Source: Picocystis sp. L7 (Eukaryota; Chlorophyta; Picocystophyceae; Picocystales; Picocystaceae). Taken from it: a DNA stretch of 64,000 bases. The notes beneath the pieces are model-generated. The model saw only the letters and a list, made by a program, of their open reading frames with translations, did no database searches and had not been told where the DNA came from. The position numbers and the translations under genes were made by a program. This document shows, piece by piece, positions 20,425 through 33,510 of the stretch. The stretch is from contig QXJR01000006.1 in the NCBI GenBank assembly GCA_020975725.1, positions 558,001 through 622,000 on the forward strand, given 5' to 3'. Each line of letters starts with the position of its first letter. The first letter of the stretch is position 1.

Positions 20425-21681
20425 ATGAGTGACGGCGAAGAAGAGAACCCGTTGGGAACTGCCACTCGCATGCAACGATTGCGAGAAGAGCTCACACGAG
20501 AGCAACAGGCCCGTGCCACGCTTACAGAGCAAGTGCGCCTCCTCGAAAGTCAGCTACAACGTCAACGAACTCAAACTACCCCTTTTGAGGACGTGCCTCA
20601 AGATACCAAGGAGGACGGGACGGAAGACGCCCGTTCCTCCGAAGAAGATCAGCCTCTCCTAGAAGAAGAAAATGCTCTCCCGCCGGTCGTTGTTCAACCG
20701 CTGAATGAGGAAGGTCTTCAGAGCCTTACAAAGCTCTACAAGTCCATGGGGGAATCGCAACGGTTGCAAGGCATCTCGTTGGCGCGACCTTCCAACTTCT
20801 CAGGCTTGGAGGTTGTTGAAGACCTGTACGCCCTTACCCATTGGTACCGCGAGGTATCTTGCTGGGTACAGGGCTACGCAAAGGACCCCATTCAGCAGGT
20901 GGTTCTGGCCTTGCAGACTTTGAAAGGTACAGCCAGAATCATGGTTGACAACATCATTATGTCAGACCCCAAGAGAGTGAGTGATTTGATATCACTCTTC
21001 AAGATCCTCAAGGAAACCTTCCAGCGCCGAGACCCAGGTCCTGACGCGTGGAAAGAGTTTCAGAGAGCGCGACTCCGCACAAACAGAGAGAATGTTATCG
21101 GCTTCTTGAATCGCTTATTGTTGCTGAGTTTCGTAATCAACATGAGCGAGGATCCTACATGCCCGACGGTGAGTGAGAGCGACATCGCGACTAAACTGCG
21201 GATGGGACTGCCTTACAACATCAGCAACCAGCTAGAACAGCACATGCAACTGATGGTTGATGTGGGCAGCGTTCCGGACATCTCTCCCTGGGGCATCGCT
21301 GCCACCGCCCTCAAGGTTGAGGCACAGGAACGCGAAAAGTCATGGATGACCAATCGTCAACCCCGGCTTGCTGAAAATAAGGCCAACCGGACCCTAATTA
21401 CAGTTGCTGTCCATGCCTTACCGGAGCGCTCGCCTACGGAGGACCGTCCAAAGTGGAGCACCAGCGGCCGCGCAGCAAAAAGGTTCCAAGACCTACCAGA
21501 ATCTCTCCAGAAAAGGATCGTGGAGCTCCAAAAGGAACTCCAGGACTTGCCGTTGGGAGGTACACTGACCCCGGACCAGCAGCAGCGATGTGCCAGCAAT
21601 TCCTTGTGTATCAGGTGCCGACGTTACGGTCACGATGCCCGGAACTGCCAGCAAACCAAGCCTATGATACCAAAAAACTGA
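20425..21681 (+). CDS. Gypsy-1 gag
   Basis: 418 aa from ATG 20425, 22 bp after the LTR. It has an acidic and coiled-coil N-terminus (about residues 10-50, REELTREQQARATLTEQVRL), a central capsid-like helical domain (ALTHWYREVSCWVQGYA, later REFQRARLRTN-type helices), and a C-terminal zinc knuckle CIRCRRYGHDARNC. It ends PKN-stop with A_AAA_AAC directly before the TGA, a classic minus-one frameshift heptamer that leads into pol. Length and layout match the gag of the other three elements. Confidence 0.9.
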   Translation: MSDGEEENPLGTATRMQRLREELTREQQARATLTEQVRLLESQLQRQRTQTTPFEDVPQDTKEDGTEDARSSEEDQPLLEEENALPPVVVQPLNEEGLQSLTKLYKSMGESQRLQGISLARPSNFSGLEVVEDLYALTHWYREVSCWVQGYAKDPIQQVVLALQTLKGTARIMVDNIIMSDPKRVSDLISLFKILKETFQRRDPGPDAWKEFQRARLRTNRENVIGFLNRLLLLSFVINMSEDPTCPTVSESDIATKLRMGLPYNISNQLEQHMQLMVDVGSVPDISPWGIAATALKVEAQEREKSWMTNRQPRLAENKANRTLITVAVHALPERSPTEDRPKWSTSGRAAKRFQDLPESLQKRIVELQKELQDLPLGGTLTPDQQQRCASNSLCIRCRRYGHDARNCQQTKPMIPKN

Positions 21682-24600
21682 ATTGGCTCCTCTTGACAGA
21701 AGAGGCTGTCAGGATGGAGCCAGGAGAGGCATCATCAATATACGCATGGTCAGACCTTTCTTGCCTCAGCAACCTTTATCCTGACCAGGTGGTGCCTCTA
21801 CGAGCGTCGCCGAATCCTCGACCCCGCTGTGAGTTTCTTACTGCGGACGGCTACATAGGACCTGCAGGGTCCAGTGAACTTAAAACCCAGGCGTACGTAG
21901 ATACCCTGGCCAGCAACTCCTTTCTCAGCAGATAATACTTTGAGGAATTACAACGCAGTGATCCCCTATGCGTCACATGGAGACCTACAAGACAATACTT
22001 CAATTTCAGCCTGGCCGTGGGAACGGCAGTGCATCGAGCCCATGTCATTGAAGCCCAGTTGACCATTGGAACCTTCCAGGTGCAACACGAATTCGGGGTA
22101 GCCCCCATTGAATCCTTTGATTGCATTCTTGGTGTAGACTTTTGCCACAAGTTCTTAGTGCAGCTGAATTGGCAGGAACAGATCATGGAGTTGAGGGACC
22201 ATCAAGGAAAAACTCACCGAGTTCAGGGCGACACTGCCTTTATCAAGTCTCGTAAGCTTGATTTGATTGTCCCTGCTTCAGAGGTCCCTGACGCTGTTAC
22301 GTCAGAAGGATGCCTCTTGCTGATGGTCCAGCCGCTGGACACCACATATGAGCTCACCGCTGACGAACTGGATACCGCTGCGTTCCGCAGTCGCCTCAGC
22401 AATGCCTGCAACCTCACTTCTGATGAGAAACAGCGCTTACAGAAATTACTGGAGAAACACCAGAGGTGTTTCCAGAAACGCACGAATATACCGGCAGAAC
22501 GAACTCCAGGCGAGTCCTTTAAAATTCATGTGGAACCTGGAACACAGCCGGTGCATCGCAACTACTATCGGCTCTCGCCCCAGCAGCAGGAAGCCCTGCG
22601 GGAACTACTTACAGAATATGTGGATGCGGGGAAGATGGATATATGCGCCGGGTCCAGTTGGGGTGCCCCGGTACTCCTCATCCCCAAGAAGGATGGAGGT
22701 TGGAGAGTCGTTTTCGACTACCGCATCCTTAATGCAGCAACCATTAAGGACCGATATCCTCTCCCCAGAATTGACGATCATCTGCAGAATTTAGGACAGT
22801 CCTGCATATTCTCCTCCGTAGATGCGCTCGATGGATTTCACCAGATTCCTATGGACCGCAACGACATAGACAAGACAGCAGTGGTAACGCCTTTTGGGAG
22901 CTACGTTTGGAAGGTCATGCCTATGGGACTGGCCAACGCACCGGCCATGTTCCAGCGAATGATGAATCGCATCTTTGGTAACTTCCCCTTCCTGAAAGTA
23001 TATATGGATGACATATTGATCCATTCTGCTGACAAACAGGAGCACTTCCAACATTTGGAAGAGTTTCTACAGGTGTGCTAGGATAACGATATACGACTTA
23101 AAGACTCCAAATGCCACTTTTTCCAGCAGACCTTGGAATGGGTCGGATTCAGAATCCAAGGCGGACAGCTCAACTGTGCTGACCATCTGGTAGAGCGCAT
23201 CCGTAAATTCCCCCGACCAGTTACGCACAAACAGAACCTGGCTTTCCTGGGACTATGCCAGTTCTATATGCGCTTCGTGCAGAATTATGCGGAACTCGCA
23301 GCGCCCCTCACCGAGCTTACGCGCAAACAGTACAAGCATGACTTTCAACACTATTGGAAGGATCAGCATAAGAAGTCCTTTAAGGATTTAGTACAGCATC
23401 TTACCGCAGGACCTGTTCTGCAGTTGTTTGATGAAGATCGATCCATACGTGTGGAAACCGATGCTTCAGACCTGGGCATGGGTGCTGTCCTGCTACAAGA
23501 ATCCACTCCTAACAATTGGCTACCAGTGGAATATTGGTCCAAGAAATTCAACTCCGCACAGAGTAATTACCATCCTGCTGAAAAGGAAACCTGTGCAATA
23601 GTATATGCACTCCACCATTGGCGCCACCTGCTGTTTGGACAACCTTTCACCGTATTGACAGACAACAAAGCCAGCATGTATCTACAAACCAAGTCTGCGG
23701 AACAGCTGAGCCCGCGCGATCAACGGTGGGTTGCGAAGTTGGCTTACTTTGCTCCCTTTGCAGTAGAATACAGGCCTGGACCTGAAAACATAGCAGCAGA
23801 TTACCTATCGCGACAAGGCTTAGGGACTGGTTACCCGATCATCAGAATATTGGACCTTTGCGCAGGCATGGGGACTGTTCTGCGCGCTTTGTGGCATCTG
23901 CTTCCCGCAGGGTCCCCGATACAGATCGATTACATCGCTGTGGAATTAGAACAAGATGCCCGCCAGGTCATTCAACGGGTATTCACAGATATACACCTGG
24001 ACCGACCAGGGCTGTTCACCCGTACCGATATTTTTCGATATGGGAACGATGTCCGATCTCTGGCTCACCGACGCAAGCTGCCAAGAATCGATGTGCTAAT
24101 AGCAGGAGTGCCCTGCCAACCCTTCTCAAAAGCAAACACATCAAAACAGCACCCTAGTTACGGATTACGAGATGAAAGAGAGCTGTTTACCACAGTACAC
24201 AACATACATTGCCGCCTGGGTTCACCTGACTACATTATTGAGTGCACCCCTTTTGCTGGTCATCTACAAGAAGACTTCCTACAAATTGCAGAATTGTTTG
24301 GGGAACCGACACTACATGACCTGTCCTTGTTTTGCCCTCAGAAACGCATGAGGTACTGTTGGACTTCCCTTCCAACCGTTTCCCAGGTCCATCATATTCC
24401 TGGGTTACCTATGACCTGGGCTGAATGCCTCGAGGACGGCGCTTCACCGCCCACATATTCCCTCAAGCAGCCAATACAGAAGTGTCCCACTTTGATGGCA
24501 TCCGTTAATTCACACAGCGATCGCAGTAAGGCAACCTGGGTGTACGATTGCCAGGGGACTGCCCGTCCATTGAATATATCAGAAAAGGAAAGACTTACAG

Positions 24601-26673
24601 GCATGGAGGTAGGGGACACCGCTGCCTTGAAGGTAACGGAGGCCGCTCGACACCGGATGTGCGGTAATGCTTTCCCCGTAGCCTGGATAGCCCATCTGCT
24701 GGAATTGCTTATCATGAAGCACGCAGGAACGCTTAGACCGCTAGCTAGCCGCAGTGTCGCAGAGACTGTGTGTGTTCAAAGCAAGCCAACTGCTGTGCTG
24801 TCCGCGCTTACGGAACCGCAACCCGCATCATACATACAGCGCTTGCGTTCAGCGGCCCAAAAGGACTCAGAATATACTGCGAAACTGGAAGCCCCCCCTC
24901 CATACCTTCGGGCCGTCGATGGATTGTTGTTTCATGAACCAGTACCAAACCAGCAGGGATCCTATGAAGGACCCGCTGTTGTACTGGTACCAGAGGACCG
25001 TGCACTGCGACAAGACCTGCTCCACCTGGTACACGATCAATCACACTTTGGAGCTCAGCGCACTTATATGACTGCCAAAAGACATTTTGCATGGAAGGGG
25101 ATGAAGGGACACGTGCAGACCTTTGTCTCACAATGCCCCACCTGTCAACTCCAGAAACCAGGCAATACCACATCGCAACAGCCTCTGTTCCCAAAAACAA
25201 GGTTCTACCCATATGCATTTCACACAGTGGTTTTGGATGTGGTGGAGGGACTGCCCCTCACCTCTAAAGGGCACAATGGAGTCCTAACCATAGTGGACAG
25301 ATTCACAAAATATGCTATTTACCTTCCCATACACACTTCATGGAGCGCATTCCGCCAAGCCCAATGCATAATGGATGCACTTCTGTACAAGTTTCATACT
25401 CCACAGCACATACACACAGATAACGGGCCAGCATACCGGCAGCTGTTTCGAGCCTTTTGCGCAGCACTCGGAACCCAGCATGTTACAGGTACTCCTTACC
25501 ACTCACAGTCGCAAGGTGGGGCAGAGCGACAGCATCGCACTTTGCTCCAACAGTTGTGCGTAACTTGTGATGCCCGCACAAATTGGGATGATTACTTACA
25601 GGCTGCAGCACATGCGTACAACGACAGCGCGCACGCGGTCACCAGAGTAGCCCCGTTTGTCACCTTGTACGGATGCCATTCCAGACTTCCTTGGCACCTA
25701 CAACTCTTGACCCTATCAGAACCTAATGTTTCTCAGCTGGTCTCCACTCATGACGAGAGGATCCATTCCTTCCTGGAAAAACAACGAGCAGTGTACAAGC
25801 AGATCCTTAAACACCTATGCACAGAGGCCGAAAAGATGCAAGCCCACCTTGCCAACCTGCCTGCCCGAACATTCAAAGTAGGAGATCAGGTCAAGGTACA
25901 GTATGGTCTGAAAGGAGCAACAGACAAACACAAATTGGATCCTTACTATGTGGGGCCATTTACGATTGCGGAGGATCTTGGCAATGGGGCATACAAATTA
26001 CATATCCCCCCAGAGTCACCCTACTCGGACAGATTCAATGCAGACAGACTAGCCTTGTGGATTGATTCAGACTTGACGCTGTTTCCTGCTCCACACAATA
26101 TTGGAAACTCGCCAGCCCGCTTGCCACCAGATTGCAGGGTGCAACCACCCATCACCATTCGTCGATATCTGCTGAGAGATTATCGCTACTTCCCGCAGAA
26201 ACCGGTCCGTTACTGGGTACAGACAGACTCTGCGGAAACGCCCTACGTATGGGTGGACGAGTCCAGCGACTTGTTGGATGAATTCCTCAGTCTAGAGGAA
26301 AATAATGGTTGTATCCCAGAAAGGGGTATCAGTGATGAAAACAAAGCGGCAGTGAAAACACACAAACAGCAGATCTACTTACAATACCCGAGCCCAATAC
26401 TTGTTAATACCTGGACCTCCGCCCGATTACCACTACAAACACGAAAACGGCCAGCGTTCAAGCCGCCGCAGACACTATTGAATGCTATTGTGCAGCAGCT
26501 TTTCCACATATCCGAGACTAATCAAGCATACTACCAGGGCCTGGTTATCAAGGTGAAGAAGCAAACCTGCACCATACAGTGAACGGATGGGCATAAAAGC
26601 CAACACACGCATGCAGAAGTTCGTTCGATGCTTTATGACCCAGTGAGTCAGGTCTATGATTTCCTCGGCTAGT
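21680..26673 (+). pseudogene. Gypsy-1 pol with embedded C5-DNA methyltransferase (broken)
   Basis: Recognisable in order: a protease motif (DTLAS); a reverse transcriptase with WGAPVLLIPKKDGGW and the YMDD box near 23.0 kb; RNase H with VETDASDLGMGAVL; a cytosine methyltransferase at about 23.85-24.7 kb with motif I DLCAGMGTVL, catalytic GVPCQPFSKANT, ECTPF and the motif X block CGNAFPVAW; an integrase with the zinc finger (HFGAQ...CPTCQLQK) and DDE core; the GPF module; and a C-terminal extension with NGCIPERGI. About three breaks in all, so it is a fossil. The methyltransferase part itself reads through without interruption. Confidence 0.92.
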
Positions 26674-26709
26674 AATGTGTGTCAATGGATACGACAGAAG
26701 CCAGGAGAG

Positions 26710-27267
26710 TGTAGCACAGCCGTGCTTGGACAGGGCCCCTTCGAGCCCCTGACCCTGCCTCAGTAGGGTCGCGACCTTCCAGCATACTTGCTCAAAGGGA
26801 ATGGGGATAAAGACCCCCATTCAACGGGAGACGCCCCGGTACATCTTGATACCACAGTAAGGGACTATCGGACAGGGTACCCGGGGCCTCCCGACTGGGA
26901 ACCCGGGACTTTCGATAGAAGACCCTCACCATATCTACCACCCCGGGGCGAGGTCTCGAGAAGGGACTATCGAGACTGCCTGGACGACCGAACTGGCTCG
27001 TACAACCATCGGATCCGCACGTGGGACCCACGTGCGCGCCCCAGAGCGTGTCTACCCGTCGAGGGCGGGGCGTGACAGGCTGTCAGCCGCCTTTCCAAAC
27101 CCGAAGGCTGGGGGGCGAAAGGGGTACTCCTAAGCGAGACCCCAACATGTAAAATCACTTTCCACTTGCGCCGACTTGGTGCGCGCCACCAGCCTCGACG
27201 CCTCCCAACCCTCTCCTCGAAGTCGCCTCCGTCTTCTCGTAAGTCCTGAGCATCGCGTAACGCAACA
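26710..27267 (+). repeat. Gypsy-1 3' LTR
   Basis: 558 bp, followed by the CGTT target duplication. It is preceded by a GAAGCCAGGAGAG polypurine tract. Confidence 0.95.
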
Positions 27268-27829
27268 CGTTGTACTTGGGGAAACGTAGAAGGATAGGGG
27301 AAAGATAAGAAAGGGGGTACAAGTTCAAGTTGACCTTGCTTGCTCGTATTTTGTGGCGAAGGATGGTGTCCCGGATCAACTCACCATAACGGTGCTTGTG
27401 GCCAACCTTAGTAACAATTCGGAACGCTGGTTCGACTGAATCAAACAGCTTATCCACCTCCTCATAAGTTACACCTTCGTTCCAGCTTTCTTTCAACGAA
27501 TCTTGTGTAGCTAACATCATCATCCTTAAGTGGGGCGACCTCTCTCGTTTATGTGTCCTTGAGCTCACAAATTTGGATCAAGCGCCAAGGTCTATGACCA
27601 CTACCTGCATCACCACGCATCCAATAAATGGAAGACTTTTGCACAACTGGGCATACACCTTGAAAGGGAGCTCTGCCATTCCCTTCTCCACACTCAAACC
27701 ATGTGTTTTTGGCAACCGCGCCCTCTGCCTTTTCCATCCATTGAGCATTTGATTGACGATCGGAGGAAGTTGTAGCCACAAATCCGTTCTCCCAAAATCC
27801 TTGAAAAGCAAATGTAAAGTTGCGCGGTA
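27268..27829 (-). pseudogene. Recombinase A of unit 1, C-terminal and central remnants
   Basis: On the minus strand, upstream to downstream, this contains a segment like residues 170-230 of the unit 2 recombinase A (FKDFGRTDLW, LNGWKRQRAR, GMAELPFKVY). It then jumps to the C-terminal part (GHRPWRLIQICELKD, then MMMLATQDSLKESW and HRYGELIRDTILR). The catalytic core (Arg, Lys, HxxR, Trp, Tyr) that lies between them in unit 2 is deleted, about 450 codons. The frame also shifts between the pieces. Similarity to the unit 2 protein is only about 45-50 percent, far lower than that of recombinase B. Confidence 0.8.
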
Positions 27830-28433
27830 TGTTGTGGTTGGATGGCTTGGGGCAGGTTGTGAAGCGACAGCAGGTCGTACAACAGCCCAAGTTTCTGGCA
27901 CTTTGCGTGTGGAGAAGGTTCCACGTTGAGTTGGGAGGTGCGGAGAACCAAAGCGCACCTGGAGCTGAGATCAGGAACGTTCTAATTCAATTACAAGATC
28001 CTGTGGGAAGCCCTAGGTGGCTTCTCACAGGGGGGTGGTGTTTCCAGGCCTTATCCACCATGAGATCTGCTCCGCAAAGATCTCTTGGTGGGTCTGGTGC
28101 CCAACCCAACGGTGAAGATCCGTTCTGTTGGGGAGCAAGGGCTGCTGGAGCCCTTCTGGCCGTCCGATCCTCCAGGGCAGAGCCTCGGGATTGGGGAACC
28201 CTCGATCGAGTACCCTTCTGTGTTGGGGCCTCGAGGTAGGGACCGATCTCTGTATAGGGACCGGGGGTTGACCCAAAATGACCGGGGGGACTGTCTGTCT
28301 CCAATCAAGCCAGAAGGGACCACCCACGCATAAGCTAGTATAACCGAATCCTGGGGCCCTTGGTTGGGTGACCCAGGATGGAGGGGAGACCGAGGCTCCT
28401 CGTAGGGGGGCCTGGGACCCAGAGTCCCTTTCA
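27830..28433 (-). repeat. Gypsy-2 3' LTR
   Basis: 604 bp; near-identical partner at 34594-35198. Confidence 0.95.
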
Positions 28434-28465
28434 GTCTCCCGGTTCCCTGCGCAGCAGGAAAAAGT

Positions 28466-31400
28466 TCAACTGTAAACTACAGCTACAGGGTTGTACAAAA
28501 GAGCCTGGAGCTCTGATGTCCTTTGTTTTGTCTTGAACCCATCAGTCCATACCACCGTGCGTCCAACGGTCTGTACGAGACCCTGATAGAACTGCACGCC
28601 CTGGTCAATCTCAAAGGCCTCCATCACTACTTGTCCAGCCAGCCTAGAAGGAGGCTTCCACTGCTGCCGCTGTCGAGTGCTGTACGGCAGAGATGACCAG
28701 GTCCATGTATTCTGCAGAATAGGATTGGGGGTCTGCATGTAGATGTCTTCTTTGTGTTGCCGGACGGCCTCCAGGTTGCGCTTGCCGATGCCGCGCTCGG
28801 GCAGGCATCCATTCGTTTCCTCCAGGTCCAATATTTCATCCAGATTCTGTGCGCTCTCGCTGACCCAGGAAGTCTGGCCATCGTGCGAGCGAGCCCAGTA
28901 CTTTACTGCACCTGCTGGAAAATCCACAAAGTCGCGCACTAGATATTGCGCAATCTGTAATTGCGTCCCGCCGAGTTCCTGCACTGAGGTGGGAAGCTGG
29001 TCCAATGGCTGCGCAGCGCGATCCATTGGGAACAGTGTCAGATCTGATTCAATCCACGGTCTGAGACGATCCACGTGGAATCGATTCTGGAAGCGAGTAC
29101 CGGGGGGCAGCTTCAGGCTATAGGCATCCTGACCCAATGCTCTGTCAATGCAGTAGGGCCCTTCCCAGTATGGATCGAGTTTGGGGCGATCCCGTGTGCT
29201 TTTCAGTCCATACCGGAGCTTGACCATATCCCCTGACTTGAATGTCCTGTTGGGGAGGTCATGTGTCATGGTTGCCTGTTCGCGTGCGCGTTTCACCAGC
29301 AGGTCCCGTACATCATTGTACACTCTGCGCTGCTCGTCTAGCAAACCAGTGACCATCTTGTTGGGTGTAGTCAGCAGTTGCCTTGTTGGCAGGTCTGCTG
29401 TTGTGATCTGCAGATGCCACGGCAAGCGAGATGCACAGCCATATAACATCTCAAAGGGACTGCGTTGCAGGAACGGGTGCACGCTATCGTTGTATGCGTG
29501 CGCTGCAGCTTGAAGGTACTGATCCCAATTGTCGGGGCGTTCGGACGATGTGCTCAGCGTCTGTAGAAGCGTGCGATGCTGGCGTTCCACTGGTCCCTGC
29601 GACTGCGAATGGTACGGGGTACCAGTCTTGTGGCTGGCACCCAAGGCTGTACAGTATGCGCCGAACAGTTTGCGATACGCAGGCCCATTATCTGTATGAA
29701 TGATGGATGGGGTATGATACCTGTACACCACACAATCCAGCAGCGCACGGGCTTGTTTCGTTGCGGACCAAGTTGTGTGCATGGGAATGTACACAGCAAA
29801 CTTCGTAAGGCGGTCGACTACGATGATCACTGCATTGTGGTGATTAGGAGTGACTGGCAAGCCTTCAACCACATCCACCACTACAGTATGAAATGGATGA
29901 GGATAGAACCTCATCTCTGGAAGATGAGGCCGAGCGGCGCTCTTGTTTGCTGGCTTCATTCTCTGGCAGGTAGGGCACCGTGCCACAAATTGCTTGATGT
30001 GTGTCTTCATGCCAGGCCAGATAAAGTGTCGACGAGCTGACTCGAACGTACGATGGGCTCCAAAGTGGATGCGATCGTGCACCAGGTGAAGCAGATCCTA
30101 ACGTAGCGCATTGTCTTGAGGGACGCGCAGAACTGCTGGACCTGCGTAGCGTCCAAATTCTGCAGATGCATTGTCTTGAAACAGCAGACCATTCCTGCAT
30201 GTATATCCACCAGGTGGGTGGTCCAGGTAGGTCAAGTATTGCTGGTCATTCTGAATCGCTGTACGAATGCGTGACAGTAAAGGTACACCTGATAGGTGTA
30301 CTGCCGATCCATTGTCGCTAGGAGGGGAGTGTCGTGGAGCAGCCGTTACCAAACCACTCATAGTGATGTCACTACGGGTACCGAGCAGTTTACGAATCCA
30401 CGAGTGGTACCAATCTGCTACTAACACGGACAGCCAACCTACGGGAAAGGCGTTTCCACACATTCTTCTGCGAGCAGCAGGGGTAATCTTGTACCCTGCT
30501 GTGTCATTGGGCTGCATGCCCACCAAGCGTTCGCGTTCCTCTATCGTCAATTCGCGCAGGGTCTGGTTTTGTCCCATGACCCAGGTGGAACGCGAGCGGT
30601 CACTGTGACTGCCTGGCGATGCCATCAGAGTGGGGCATTTCAGGCGGGGCAGGCCCTGGTTATCCAACGGGGGAGTCGCCCCAGGTTCCAAGCAGTCTTG
30701 CCAGGTCAGGGGCAACCCTGACGATAGATGTTCCTGTGGTTTGGGTGGAGGCAGATCTGTCCAGCATAAGCGAGTGCGCTGCTGGGCAGAAAAGTGAGCC
30801 ATGTTGTGTTCTTGTGGCTCTCCAAACCATTCATTGATGCGCTCCAGGTCATCCTGCAGATGTGAAGCGAACGGGGTACACTCTATGATGTAAGAGTGTC
30901 CCCCTACCAGGCGGTTGCGAATGTCTCGCACCGCTGTGAACAGTTCACGCACATCGCGCAGCCCCAGAGGGGGGTCTCTTTCTGATGTGTTGGCGCGCGA
31001 AAAGGGCTGGCACGGCACGCCAGCGATCAATAGGTCCACCGGTGGCAGCAAGCGACGATGCGCTAGGGTGCGCACATCGCTGCCATAGCGAAAGATGTTT
31101 TCGCGTATGAACAGGCCAGGTCTTGAGAGGTGAACAGAGTTGAACACTCGCTGTACGATTGCTGCGCAATCGGGGTCCTGCTCCACTGCAATGTAGTTCA
31201 TGGACAACTCTGCAGTTTCTGGGATGGCTTGTTCGAGGGCACGAAGGGTCGTACCCATTCCTGCACAGAGGTCCAGGACAGTTATCGTCTTGAGCGGTTT
31301 GGCTGATTCATCCACCGGGTGGCGTGAGAAGTAATCTGCGGCCACATTCTGACTTCCAGGGCGGAATTCCACGTTGAATGGGGCATAGTATGCCAGTTTT

Positions 31401-33510
31401 TCGATCCAGCGAGAGTCGCGGGGCGACAACTGCTGTACGCTCTTTGTCGTAAGGTACTTGGATGCTGTGTTATTGGTGATGACCGTAAACGGTCGGCCGA
31501 ACACCAAGTGCTTCCAGTGAGCCAATGCGTAAACGATGGCGCACGTTTCGCGTTCAGCAGCGTGGTAGTTTCGCTGAGCTGAATTGAACTTGCGGCTCCA
31601 GTACTCGACCGGACGCCATTCGTCCGGGGAGATTTCCTGGTGCAGTACTGCCCCCATGCCAATATTTGACGCGTCTGTCTCGATGCGGATCGCGTGGTCC
31701 TCATTGTACAGCGCCAGCGCAGGAGCAGTGGTGAGCTGGGTCACCAGCAGATCAAAAGCATGGTCATGTCGGTCCAACCAGTAGCGCTGAAAGTCGTGGG
31801 CGTATTTTTTCTTGTTGAGCTCAGTGAGTGGAGCTGCAGCATCTGAGTAGTGAGGTACAAACCTCAAGTAGAATTGGCATAGGCCCAGAAAGGCCATGTT
31901 TTCTTTCTGCGATCTGGGTTTGGGGAAGTGCTGGATCTTGCTGAGCTTTTGCGGTGCGCACCGCAGCTCCTGGTTCTCGATCCTGAACCCAACCCAGTCC
32001 AATTTGGTGCAGAAGAAATGGCACTTTGTACGTTTCAAACGTACATCTGCAGCCCTGCACACTTGGAAAAGGTCTTCAAGGTGCGGGAAGTGAGCTTCCT
32101 TGCTGGTTGAGTGAACCAGGATGTCATCCACATAGACCTTAGAAAAGGTCAAGTGTCCGAAAATCCTGTTCATCATTCTCTGGAAGGCTGCTGGGGCATT
32201 TGCTATGCCCATGGGCATTACCCTCCAGGTGTAACTCCCAAAGGGAGTCTGAACTGCTGTTTTTTGGATGTCTTCTGGGTTCATTGGCAACTGATGGAAC
32301 CCGTCCAATGCGTCCAGCGCAGAAAAGTAACGGGCACCGCCCAGCCCCTGCAGAAAGTCATCGATGCGTGGCAGAGGGTATCGATCTTTTATCGCAACAT
32401 TGTTCAGCTTACGATAATCGAACACCACTCTCCAGCCTCCATCCTTCTTGGGGACCAGGATCACTGGTGCACCCCAGGCTGAGCCTGCACAAACATCCAT
32501 TTTTCCTGCATCCACATATTCACTCAGCAGCTTTCGCAACTCTTCGCGTTCTGTTGGCGACAAGCGATAGTACTGCGGGAACTGTGGTTTTGCTTCAGAT
32601 TCCAGGGGGATACTGAAGTTTTTGCCGGGGACCCGTTCCGCGGGTGGACCCTTCCTTGCCTTAAAGCAGTCTGAATATTGGTCCAGGAGGTTGTCCAACC
32701 TCTGCTGTTCCGCTTCTGAGAGCGCGGCCTGCGCACTCAACTGGCTTCTGTCCTGCAGGAGCTCCTGCTCCTCTGTTTCCAATTCCCATCGCGTGTCCTG
32801 CGGTTGTACGATGAGATACAGGCAACCCGGTGTGCGCACTGCTTGCCTAACTTCAGCGGCAGGGACGATCAAGTCGAGTCGACGTGCCTGGATGAAGTCC
32901 CCATCGCCATGTACTGTATGGCGACGTCCGGTTGAGTCTTGGAGGATCATGGTCCTTTGCTGCCAATTCAGCACCTGCAGGTAAGAGTTTGAAAAGTCAC
33001 TGCCCAGGATACACTGAAAATCCTGGACAGGAGCAATACCAAAGTCATGCCAAACTCTGAAGCTGTCCATACTAAGTTCCAGGCGCACAATGGGGGCCTT
33101 GTGGGTTTCCTTCCCCACAGCCACACCAAATTCCACATACTCATCTGTGGTTTTCCAGGTGATGCCTTGTGCATCAGCCCGTTGTATCCTTTGTAACAAC
33201 TGAGGTGTTACAAAGGAGAAGCTGGACAGTGTGTCCAGGTATGCTTGACTGCTCACCTTCGCTGGTCTGCGACCGAACGAGCATTGAGAGGTGAGAAACT
33301 CCTTCCTTGGAGCTAAATTATCAATTGCATGCAATGGCAGCACCTGTCCAGGTCTGCGATTCTGGACGGCCTGCAGCTGCAACGTCTGCAAATCATTCTG
33401 CTTGAGTCCTGGTTCCTTCAAGGGGGGCAGGTCCAGGTTAGGGGGAGCGTTCGCTGACGCTCCCGGCTCCATGCGGTCAACCCCCATCGACCGCTGGAGC
33501 GCGTTCAGTT
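28466..33510 (-). pseudogene. Gypsy-2 pol with embedded C5-DNA methyltransferase (broken)
   Basis: Protease motif DTLSS; reverse transcriptase with WGAPVILVPKKDGGW and a YVDD box near 32.1 kb; RNase H with IETDASNIGMGAVL; methyltransferase at about 31.3-30.4 kb with DLCAGMGTTL, GVPCQPFSRANT, ECTPF and CGNAFPVGW; an integrase with HFGAHRTFESARRHF, CPTCQRMK and the HTDNGPAY and QSQGPVERQHRTL blocks; the GPY-like module; and the extension with NGCLPERGI. About one break. It is the most divergent of the four in sequence but keeps the same architecture. Confidence 0.92.

Larger units (their letters stand above)
19846..27267 (+). mobile_element. Gypsy-1: Ty3/gypsy element with DNA methyltransferase, broken
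   Basis: 7,422 bp, with LTRs of 558 bp each (TGTAGCAC...CGCAACA) differing at about seven positions, the most of the four, so it is the oldest insertion. A 4-bp target duplication CGTT is at 19842-19845 and 27268-27271. gag occupies about 20.4-21.7 kb and pol about 21.7-26.7 kb in the order protease, RT, RNase H, C5-methyltransferase, integrase, extension. A purine-rich stretch precedes the 3' LTR. The coding part has about three breaks. It lies in unit 1, just after the recombinase A stop. Confidence 0.95.
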